A DNA stretch of 64,000 bases from Vicingaceae bacterium. Its GTDB lineage: Bacteria; Bacteroidota; Bacteroidia; Flavobacteriales_E; Vicingaceae. How positions within the stretch are numbered: position 1 is the first letter of the stretch; every line of letters starts with the position of its first letter. Below the pieces are notes generated by a model. It was given only the letters and a program-made list of their open reading frames with translations, was not told where the DNA came from and did no database searches. A program made the position numbers and the translations under genes. Where the stretch lies: the NCBI GenBank assembly GCA_028245195.1, contig JAOKCF010000004.1, positions 160,951-224,950 of the forward strand, in the 5' to 3' direction. Positions 7,996-14,915 of this stretch are shown in pieces.

Positions 7996-9963
7996 ATGAA
8001 AGCACTATCAAAATCACGATTTAAACAAGGACTAGAATGTCCTAATAAACTCTATTTTTCAAATAGTCCAAATGTTTATCATAATGTTAAAAACGAAGAT
8101 CCGTTTTTGCAAGCACTCGCTAGTGGTGGTTTTCAAATAGAAGAGTATGCACGCTTACAATATCCGGGTGGAATTTTAGTAGACGCACCTTATGAGGGTA
8201 ATTATTATCAAGATTTAGCAGATCAAACTACTGAACTCTTAAAGCAAGAAAAGATAATTATTTATGAAGCTGCTTTTTATGTGAAAGATCTATTTATCAG
8301 AACGGATGTTCTGGTAAAAAAAGGTAAAAAAATTGAACTTATTGAAGTAAAAGCAAAATCCATTGACCCAAATAATGACCATAATTTTATTGGGAAAAAA
8401 GGTGGTTTGGTAGGTGCCTGGAAGCCTTATTTATTTGATTTGGCTTTTCAAAGTTATGTAGCCCAACTTTGTTTACCCACTTATGAAATCAATCCTTACT
8501 TATGTCTAGTTAACAAAACGAAAGCAGCTACTGTAGAAGGCTTAAATCAACAATTTAGAGTCAAACAAAATTCTGATAAACGAACTGGTGTAGATGTTTT
8601 GGTAGATGATGTAAGACAGCTAGGAGATAATCTGCTGCATTTGGAAGATTTGACAGAGGTGGTTGATAAAATACATAAAAACTACTTTAAATATTACGAT
8701 AATCTAAATTTTAATGAAGCCATAAAGTTATTGCGCAAAATTAGAATTAAGGATTATTATCCCAATTGGCCAACACAGTTTGGAGCTTGTAAAAAGTGTG
8801 AATTTAAGAAAGGCGAAAGTGAAAAAGGTCAATTAAAGCAATCTGGTTTTGAATATTGTTTGAAAACACAACATCAATGGACTGATTTAGACTTTGCTAA
8901 ACCTAACATTTTTAATGTTTGGGATTTAAAAGATCCAAAAATAATGGAGCAGGGGCTACTTTTTAAATCTCAACTGACCCCAGAGCATATCAAATACAAA
9001 GAGACTGCCGGAAAACTACATCGTACCGAACGGCAGTGGCTGCAAATTGAAAAAGAACGAGATGGTGATTTTACAGAGTTTATTGATAAAGCCGGTTTAA
9101 GGGCTGAAATGGACACTTGGCTATTCCCGCTTCACTTCATAGATTTTGAAACATCAACAGTGCCGCTACCCTTCCATTTAGGACGCAAGCCTTATGAGCA
9201 AATAGCCTTTCAGTTTTCACATCATATTTATTATGAAGATGGCCGCATTGAACATGCTAATGAATATATCAATACCAATCCTGGGGAATTCCCGAATTTC
9301 AAATTCATTGAGCATTTAAAAAAGGCTTTATCGAACGATGACGGCACAATTTTTAGATATTCAACGCATGAAAATACGATCCTTAATTCGATTAGAGATC
9401 AATTGAAATCTAGTCAATACCAAAAAAAAGAGTCTCTTATTGCATTCATAGAATCGATTTGCCATTCAAAAAGTGAACATCCTGACCCTTGGTTACAACC
9501 TAAAAGAGATATGGTTGACCTATGTGATATGGTAAAAAAGTACTATTACAATCCACATACCAAAGGATCTAATTCTATTAAAAAAGTACTCCCTGCGGTA
9601 TTAAAATCAAGCACGATCGTAAAAGAAAAGTATGGTCAACCTATTGGTGAAATTGCCGTTTCAAGTCAAAATTTTGATACAACTCATATTTGGTTAAAAA
9701 AAGAAGATGCTGAAATTATCAGTCCTTACAAAATGTTGCCAGAGGTATTTGAAGGTATAAGTTCTGATGAAATTGAAGCAAATGTATCTGATATTGAGAA
9801 TGTTGAAGATGGTGGTGCAGCTTTAACAGCTTATGGCAAGATTCAATATACAGATATGTCTGATAAGGAGCGAAAAGAAATTGCAGATGCACTTAAGCGT
9901 TATTGTGAGTTAGATACTTTAGCTATGGTAATGATTTATGAGCATTTAAAATCAATTATTTAA
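7996..9963 (+). CDS. DUF2779 protein: Cas4-like nuclease fused to DEDD-type exonuclease domain
   Basis: A 655-residue predicted nuclease. The N-terminal half has Cas4/RecB-like features: 'LECPNKLYF' with Cys15, an acidic Glu91, Asp104 in 'RTDVLV' and Glu117-x-Lys119 in 'IEVKAK', which together fit a PD-(D/E)xK site. It also has CxxC ('GACKKCEF') and a later Cys ('FEYCLK') near residues 265-290, which with Cys15 could hold an iron-sulphur cluster. The C-terminal half has RNase H-fold exonuclease motifs: 'IDFETS' (DxE), 'THENTIL', and 'YCELDTLAMVMI' at the end. This corresponds to DUF2779. It probably processes DNA or RNA. It is the central enzyme of the 5.9-10.3 kb block. Confidence 0.8.
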   Translation: MKALSKSRFKQGLECPNKLYFSNSPNVYHNVKNEDPFLQALASGGFQIEEYARLQYPGGILVDAPYEGNYYQDLADQTTELLKQEKIIIYEAAFYVKDLFIRTDVLVKKGKKIELIEVKAKSIDPNNDHNFIGKKGGLVGAWKPYLFDLAFQSYVAQLCLPTYEINPYLCLVNKTKAATVEGLNQQFRVKQNSDKRTGVDVLVDDVRQLGDNLLHLEDLTEVVDKIHKNYFKYYDNLNFNEAIKLLRKIRIKDYYPNWPTQFGACKKCEFKKGESEKGQLKQSGFEYCLKTQHQWTDLDFAKPNIFNVWDLKDPKIMEQGLLFKSQLTPEHIKYKETAGKLHRTERQWLQIEKERDGDFTEFIDKAGLRAEMDTWLFPLHFIDFETSTVPLPFHLGRKPYEQIAFQFSHHIYYEDGRIEHANEYINTNPGEFPNFKFIEHLKKALSNDDGTIFRYSTHENTILNSIRDQLKSSQYQKKESLIAFIESICHSKSEHPDPWLQPKRDMVDLCDMVKKYYYNPHTKGSNSIKKVLPAVLKSSTIVKEKYGQPIGEIAVSSQNFDTTHIWLKKEDAEIISPYKMLPEVFEGISSDEIEANVSDIENVEDGGAALTAYGKIQYTDMSDKERKEIADALKRYCELDTLAMVMIYEHLKSII

Positions 9964-9973
9964 TGGACTTTCT

Positions 9974-10318
9974 ATGCAAAACCCTAACTTTTTAACGGAA
10001 CTGATGCAAATCTGGCTCGCACAATATGCTAATAATCAAGGAAATTCACTTACAACTATGGGTTTGTTTCATTGGGAATTCCGCCCCAACAAACATAAAC
10101 CTGAAAAGCTCAGAAGAATTCCAAGAATAGACATGTCTATGGAAATAAAAAATTCGAGTTTTAAGCATGCGGTTTATTTTTTAGAAATAGATGCTGAAAC
10201 GCTGCACGTATTTGAATCTTCAGGCATTGCCTTAGGAGGATCAAATATTGCACATGAATATGCTTTAAAAGAAGAGGTGTTTATTAAAGGAAAAGTTTTA
10301 ATGAAATCAATTCGTTAA
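9974..10318 (+). CDS. Small hypothetical protein, last gene of accessory block
   Basis: A 114-residue protein that I do not recognise. It has a mixed alpha/beta pattern with a Lys/Arg-rich centre ('PNKHKPEKLRRIPRID') and a C-terminal basic tail. No membrane segment or catalytic signature is seen. It starts 10 nt after the DUF2779 stop, so it is probably translated from the same mRNA. A terminator hairpin lies at 10463-10500, which would end this transcript about 145 nt downstream. Confidence 0.5.
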   Translation: MQNPNFLTELMQIWLAQYANNQGNSLTTMGLFHWEFRPNKHKPEKLRRIPRIDMSMEIKNSSFKHAVYFLEIDAETLHVFESSGIALGGSNIAHEYALKEEVFIKGKVLMKSIR

Positions 10319-10426
10319 CTATTAAAATTGATGTAAACAAAAGGACTAAAGCTTGCATTGTATCGTGGTCATTTCAACCCTACATGTTTCAGTCACCAGA
10401 GAAGATTCTTTAAATCCTCTAAAAAG

Positions 10427-10452
10427 TTTGAACTATCCTCACTTGAGGTCAC
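10427..10452 (+). repeat. tRNA 3'-end-like sequence downstream of accessory block
   Basis: GTTTGAA...ATCCT...GAGGTCAC echoes the tRNA-Arg T-arm and acceptor end (GTTTGAATCCT...GGGGTCAC) with small insertions. Together with the copy at 4371-4387 it brackets the regulator/nuclease block. It could be the right-hand relic of an integration event. The similarity is partial and could be chance. Confidence 0.3.
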
Positions 10453-10462
10453 AATAAAAGAA

Positions 10463-10500
10463 GGCAATTAGCAGTTTAAACGCTAGTTGTCTTTATTGTT
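10463..10500 (+). terminator. Intrinsic terminator ending the accessory block
   Basis: GGCAATTAGC (10463-10472) pairs with GCTAGTTGTC (10482-10491) as a ten-bp stem with two G-T pairs, followed by TTTATTGTTT. It is placed 145 nt after the last gene of the rightward block. Confidence 0.7.
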
Positions 10501-11249
10501 TCCCCATATCTTCCCCACCACAGAGCTTTTTAGAATTATTTGCAGTAAAAGAGGTTTGACAAAACTCACAATGCTTTACTAGACCAATCTACCCTGTTTA
10601 GCTACCACCCCCAATAGAAAATAATTTATAATCTCCCGACTCAATATCGCAAAGTTGACAGCTACCAAATTTTCTTCTCACCTCACAGGTAAAAACCTGC
10701 TCTTAAAAGAACACAGCACTGCCTTTATTTTATAAAAAACATCTAAGCCGAAAACATTTCTCCTTTATTTCTAAACTGGCCTATAAAGAGATAGATACAC
10801 ATTTAAAATTAAAAAGAATTATCTAGAACTGCAAGATTAATGTAAATTAATAGCAGAAACTAAATGTTAAATGGCTCGAATAAATGAAGAATCTTTAAAA
10901 CAACAGAGTGGTTTCGAAAACTTGTTATAATTATGTATTTTAGATTCAAGATGAACATTAACCCTGCCAGTTTTTATACTGACGGATTATAAACGCGCAC
11001 TGTCCACTCGGCAGGCTTCTATGAGACACAACTTTTAGTGGCATCGGAGTGTCGAGACCATACAGGTATGAATGACATACAACAAAAGAAGTTTACTATC
11101 TGCCTAACAGGCGATTGCTTTTTTGTTGATAGATTAGGATTCCTTTTTTCATAAGGAACTAACAAGAGCCAAATAGTTCTGTTTTTAGATTGATTATTGA
11201 CTTTTTAATAGAGTTGTGTGTTTTAATCGCATTTAGTGTTCACAGAGGC
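10501..11249. other. Gene-free 750 nt with faint zinc-ribbon gene remnant
   Basis: No intact ORF is supported. On the reverse strand between about 10700 and 10510, broken frames give cysteine-rich pieces: 'RRKFGSCQLCDIE', then after stops and shifts 'VKHCEFCQTSFTAN'. They resemble a small zinc-ribbon protein in an advanced state of decay. From 10740 to 11249 I see no coding signal. A few short inverted repeats are present and no RNA gene is recognised. Confidence 0.35.
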
Positions 11250-12134
11250 TTAATTTGCCGATTTCAACACATAAATTTGAGATGAGTACCCGCCATTAGA
11301 GGTCGCTTTGCTATTAGACTTTAACCCGGTAAGGAAGGCGGATAATAAATTTTGATTTCCATTCTTGTATTTCTCGCTTAGCATACTTACATAAAAAGAG
11401 TCAAACTTCATTGGCAAAGTTTTTTCAACAACTAAGCCGTGTTTAGCTGCTAGCGCTTTTACATCAAGTTCTGAGAAATGATATAAATGTCGAGGAACAT
11501 CGTAAGCAGCCCAATGTTCTTTATATTTTTGAGCATCATAGGACTTAAGGTTTGGAACAGCAATTAGTATATGACCATCTTTTTTAATTAGACGCTTCAG
11601 CTCAGCAATTCTTTCATTTAAATGATAAACATGTTCTAGAACATGCCACATGGTAATGAAATCAAAGCTTTCCGAATCTAAAGTTTGAAGGTGTTTCTCC
11701 CCTTTCACAGACAGGTGAAAGTTCTCGATTGCTTGACGCTTTGCGCTTTCTGATGGCTCTATACCTTGCACGTTATATCCGCGTTGCTTTGACCTTCCTA
11801 AAAACTCTCCGGTTCCGCAACCAATATCAAGAACGTCTCTACCATTGCTTAAACTTTTTAATAGGTTCACTTTTTTATCTAACGTATAGTTTCTCACTTT
11901 TTGGTACAAAACGTTAATCAATCCTTCAGATGTATTGCTGTGAGATATGTAATCATCTGATTCGTAATATCCTCCTACTTCCGATTCGAGAGGAGCTGGA
12001 TTTGTAAATGCGAAGTTGCAATTTGCGCACTTCACTATATTAAACGTTTGGTCGCTGCCAGTATTATCATTACAGGTTAGAAAGTGGGTAAAGCTTGTTG
12101 CATTGCAAACTGGGCAATTGGTGTAAGTTTTCAT
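11250..12134 (-). CDS. Class I SAM-dependent methyltransferase with N-terminal zinc ribbon
   Basis: A 294-residue methyltransferase of unknown substrate. The N-terminus has two CxxC pairs ('CPVC' at about residue 8, 'CANC' near 36) forming a zinc-ribbon-like module. Next come the SAM-binding motif 'VLDIGCGTGEF', motif II around 'VQGIEPSES', and 'FDFITMWHVLEHV', typical of UbiG/Methyltransf_11-like enzymes. This architecture often modifies sugars or small metabolites, for instance in surface polysaccharide genes. It starts 28 nt below the mnmG stop on the same strand, with a parS-like site in the gap. Confidence 0.8.
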   Translation of the reverse strand: MKTYTNCPVCNATSFTHFLTCNDNTGSDQTFNIVKCANCNFAFTNPAPLESEVGGYYESDDYISHSNTSEGLINVLYQKVRNYTLDKKVNLLKSLSNGRDVLDIGCGTGEFLGRSKQRGYNVQGIEPSESAKRQAIENFHLSVKGEKHLQTLDSESFDFITMWHVLEHVYHLNERIAELKRLIKKDGHILIAVPNLKSYDAQKYKEHWAAYDVPRHLYHFSELDVKALAAKHGLVVEKTLPMKFDSFYVSMLSEKYKNGNQNLLSAFLTGLKSNSKATSNGGYSSQIYVLKSAN

Positions 12135-12140
12135 ATATAG

Positions 12141-12156
12141 TGTTTCACGTGGAACG
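12141..12156 (-). promoter_or_regulatory. parS-like ParB-binding site (site B)
   Basis: The reverse strand reads CGTTCCACGTGAAACA, 15 of 16 positions identical to the classical Bacillus parS TGTTCCACGTGAAACA. It lies in the 28-nt gap between mnmG and the downstream methyltransferase. Confidence 0.65.
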
Positions 12157-12162
12157 CTTGTT

Positions 12163-14025
12163 TTATCTGCCGAAATGAATCAGTAAAACCGATATGTCTG
12201 AAGGGGAAACCCCGCTAATTCGAGAGGCTTGACCTATAGTTTTGGGTTGAATTTTTGATAGTTTTTCTCTAGCCTCGGATGAGATTGAGGAAAGTTTGTG
12301 GTAGTTAAAGTCATCTTTGATAACGACATCTTCGAGACGATTTAGTTTATCGGCCATGTCTCTTTCTCTTCCAATATAGCCGTTGTATTTAATTTTAATT
12401 TCGGCTTGCTCTATGCAGTCTTGCGGGAAGTTTGCTAATGCTCTTCCTTCGGCGGGAAGGCCCTTGATAACGGAATCTAAAGTAACTTGAGGTCGTGATA
12501 TTATAGATGATAGCTTCACTCTTTGTTTAATCTCGCTTGTTCCCGATTCTCGCAGAAAGTTATTCACTTCCTTGGGGTCAATGCTTGTTTTGTTCAAGTG
12601 TTTTAGAATATCTTCAGTTGTTTTTTCTTTGTGTTCTAACGCGTGTAATCTTCCTTTAGACGCTAAGCCAATTTCGTGTGAGAGTTTGGTAAGTCGGGAA
12701 TCAGCATTGTCTTGACGAAGTAATATTCTGTACTCTGCTCGAGAAGTAAACATTCGATATGGTTCCTCAGTGCCTTTAGTTATTAGGTCGTCAATTAATA
12801 CGCCGATGTAAGCTTGATCTCGACGAAGAATTAACGGATCTCTTTGTTGCACTTTAAGGCTGGCATTAATTCCTGCCATTAATCCTTGACCACCCGCCTC
12901 CTCATAACCTGTGGTTCCATTAATTTGTCCTGCAAAATACAAGTTATCGATTAACTTAGTTTCTAGTGTATGTTTTAATTGTGTAGGTGGAAAGTAGTCG
13001 TATTCTATAGCATAGCCAGGCCTAAACAAGCGGGCATTCTCAAATCCTTCAATATGTCTTATAGCTTCAAATTGCACATCCATCGGTAGCGAGGTGCTAA
13101 ATCCATTAACGTAAATCTCAACCGTATTCCAGCCCTCAGGCTCTACGAATATTTGGTGTCTTTCTCTTTCAGCAAAGCGTACAATTTTATCTTCTATGGA
13201 AGGGCAGTATCTGGGGCCTGTTCCCTCAATCGCCCCACTAAACATCGGAGATCTATTTAATCCACTTTCTAAAATCTCGTGAACTTTTTTGTTGGTATAA
13301 GTTATGTGGCAGCTTCTTTGTTCAGCAAGTGGTTTTGTATCAGTAAATGAAAATTTGGAAGGAAAATCATCTCCTCTTTGCTCTGCCATTTTGGAATAAT
13401 TTAGTGATCTACCATCAACGCGGGGAGGGGTTCCAGTTTTCATTCTGCCATGGTCAAAACCAAAATTTTTCATTTGTTCAGTTATTCCAGTTGAATTTCG
13501 CTCAGCAGCGCGCCCTCCTCCAAAGTTTTTCTGTCCTACATGAATAAGGCCGTTTAAAAAGGTTCCGTTCGTTAAAACAACGGATTTGGCTTTGATTATC
13601 ATTCCTAATGAGGTCTCTACACCGGTAACTTTGGCACCGTTGGAAGTTATGCCGACAACTGTATCTTGCCAGAAGTCAACATTGGAGGTCTGTTCTAGCA
13701 TTAATCGCCATTCTTGAGCAAATAACCATCTGTCACTTTGAACTCGTGGACTCCACATAGCTGGACCCTTGGAAAGATTGAGCATTCTGAATTGCACCGC
13801 TGTTCGGTCTGATATAATACCAGAATATCCTCCCATCGCGTCTATTTCTCGAATAATTTGCCCCTTGGCAACACCGCCCATGGCAGGGTTGCATGACATT
13901 TGTGCAATAGTTGACATGTTCATGGTAATCAACAGAACTGAAGAGCCCAAGTTGGCGGCTGCAGCTGCAGCTTCACAACCTGCATGGCCTCCTCCTACAA
14001 CAATAACATCATATTTCTTTAACAT
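12163..14025 (-). CDS. mnmG: tRNA uridine-5-carboxymethylaminomethyl modification enzyme MnmG
   Basis: MnmG (GidA) with MnmE installs the cmnm5/nm5 group on wobble uridine 34 of several tRNAs, using FAD, methylene-THF and glycine or ammonium. The N-terminus carries the FAD dinucleotide fold 'VIVVGGGHAGCEAA' (residues 7-20). 'CNPAMGGVAKGQIIREIDAM' and 'KTGTPPRVDGRS' are family signatures. 'GQINGTTGYEEAGGQG' follows, and the helical C-terminus binds MnmE. Length 620 aa is standard. It is flanked on both sides by parS-like palindromes. In many bacteria gidA lies close to oriC. Confidence 0.97.
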   Translation of the reverse strand: MLKKYDVIVVGGGHAGCEAAAAAANLGSSVLLITMNMSTIAQMSCNPAMGGVAKGQIIREIDAMGGYSGIISDRTAVQFRMLNLSKGPAMWSPRVQSDRWLFAQEWRLMLEQTSNVDFWQDTVVGITSNGAKVTGVETSLGMIIKAKSVVLTNGTFLNGLIHVGQKNFGGGRAAERNSTGITEQMKNFGFDHGRMKTGTPPRVDGRSLNYSKMAEQRGDDFPSKFSFTDTKPLAEQRSCHITYTNKKVHEILESGLNRSPMFSGAIEGTGPRYCPSIEDKIVRFAERERHQIFVEPEGWNTVEIYVNGFSTSLPMDVQFEAIRHIEGFENARLFRPGYAIEYDYFPPTQLKHTLETKLIDNLYFAGQINGTTGYEEAGGQGLMAGINASLKVQQRDPLILRRDQAYIGVLIDDLITKGTEEPYRMFTSRAEYRILLRQDNADSRLTKLSHEIGLASKGRLHALEHKEKTTEDILKHLNKTSIDPKEVNNFLRESGTSEIKQRVKLSSIISRPQVTLDSVIKGLPAEGRALANFPQDCIEQAEIKIKYNGYIGRERDMADKLNRLEDVVIKDDFNYHKLSSISSEAREKLSKIQPKTIGQASRISGVSPSDISVLLIHFGR

Positions 14026-14037
14026 ACCTGGTGATTT

Positions 14038-14053
14038 TGTTTCACGTGAAACG
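14038..14053 (-). promoter_or_regulatory. parS-like ParB-binding site (site A)
   Basis: TGTTTCACGTGAAACG contains the perfect 14-bp palindrome GTTTCACGTGAAAC and matches the parS consensus TGTTTCACGTGAAACA at 15 of 16 positions. It sits in the 44-nt gap between ybeY and mnmG. Confidence 0.7.
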
Positions 14054-14069
14054 TTTCGTGAAATTATTT

Positions 14070-14498
14070 TTAATCAGCGTACAAAGTTAGATAAAAATCC
14101 TCTTTAGCCCTTATTTCTTCAACTTCTTCGGGAGTTTTGTCATTGTACCCTAGCAAGTGCAAAATACCATGAATTATCACCCGTCTTAGCTCTTGCAGAA
14201 AGTCAATTTTATAAGAAGCTGCATTCTCTTTTACTCTATCGATACTGATAAACAAGTCTCCTGCGATTATGTCGTTTTCAACATAATTGAAAGTCACAAT
14301 GTCAGTAAAGGTATCGTGATTAAGGTATGTTTTATTGATTTCTAACAGATACTCATCAGTACAAAGAATGCAATTAACATCGCCTAAGTCTTTGCCTTCT
14401 GCAATAACAGAATTGTGCATCCAAATAGCAATTCTCTCTTTTCTTAAATTTGGTACAGCAACCTCTTCAAGGTGGAAAATGACAGAACCATCCGGCAT
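14070..14498 (-). CDS. ybeY: rRNA maturation endoribonuclease YbeY
   Basis: YbeY is a zinc-dependent single-strand endoribonuclease needed for 16S 3'-end maturation and ribosome quality control. The 142-residue product has the family core 'DIVTFNY' and the metal motif 'HGILHLLGYND' (His110, His114, Asp120). The third ligand position, usually His in 'GYDH', is Asp or shifted here. I believe this variant is common in Bacteroidota. It is in a leftward series with the anti-sigma-type ATPase (3-nt gap) and mnmG. Confidence 0.92.
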   Translation of the reverse strand: MPDGSVIFHLEEVAVPNLRKERIAIWMHNSVIAEGKDLGDVNCILCTDEYLLEINKTYLNHDTFTDIVTFNYVENDIIAGDLFISIDRVKENAASYKIDFLQELRRVIIHGILHLLGYNDKTPEEVEEIRAKEDFYLTLYAD

Positions 14499-14501
14499 GG
14501 A

Positions 14502-14915
14502 TTAAACAATATTAAAAGTTAAGACAACCTTTGAGCCATCTAGCTCATAAGCTATTTTGTCTGCTAAACTTTCCATTATAAAGATTCCTCTTCCGTCAAT
14601 TTTTTCGATATTATCAGGGTGAGTAGGGTCGGGAACATTCTCAAAATCAAAGCCGGAACCTTTATTCATAATCGTAAACTGGTACTCTTCTGCCCCCAAC
14701 TCGAATGAGAATTCTACTGATTTATTAGCATTAAGTTTATTGCCATGCTTGATGGCATTATTCATCCCTTCAGAAATAGAAACAAGAATATTTCCAAAGA
14801 TCTCTTCAGAAATACCAAACTCTTCTTTAAGTGACTCAATAATTTGTTCCACTTTAGCTAGAGACTCAATAGTTGAATCTAATGTATAGTGTTTTATAGT
14901 AGAGCTTGTCATCAT
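14502..14915 (-). CDS. ATP-binding anti-sigma-factor-type kinase (HATPase_c_2, RsbW-like)
   Basis: A 137-residue GHKL-fold protein like RsbW/SpoIIAB, which phosphorylate anti-anti-sigma factors or sequester regulators. The N-box is 'SEGMNNAIKHGN' (about residues 48-59). The G1/G2 region is 'DPTHPDNIEKIDGRGIFIM' (about 96-114). There is no transmembrane segment. Its ATG overlaps the stop codon of the DUF4175 gene (4-nt ATGA overlap), so translation is coupled. No anti-anti-sigma (STAS) partner is present in the window, so the target is unknown. Confidence 0.85.
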   Translation of the reverse strand: MMTSSTIKHYTLDSTIESLAKVEQIIESLKEEFGISEEIFGNILVSISEGMNNAIKHGNKLNANKSVEFSFELGAEEYQFTIMNKGSGFDFENVPDPTHPDNIEKIDGRGIFIMESLADKIAYELDGSKVVLTFNIV

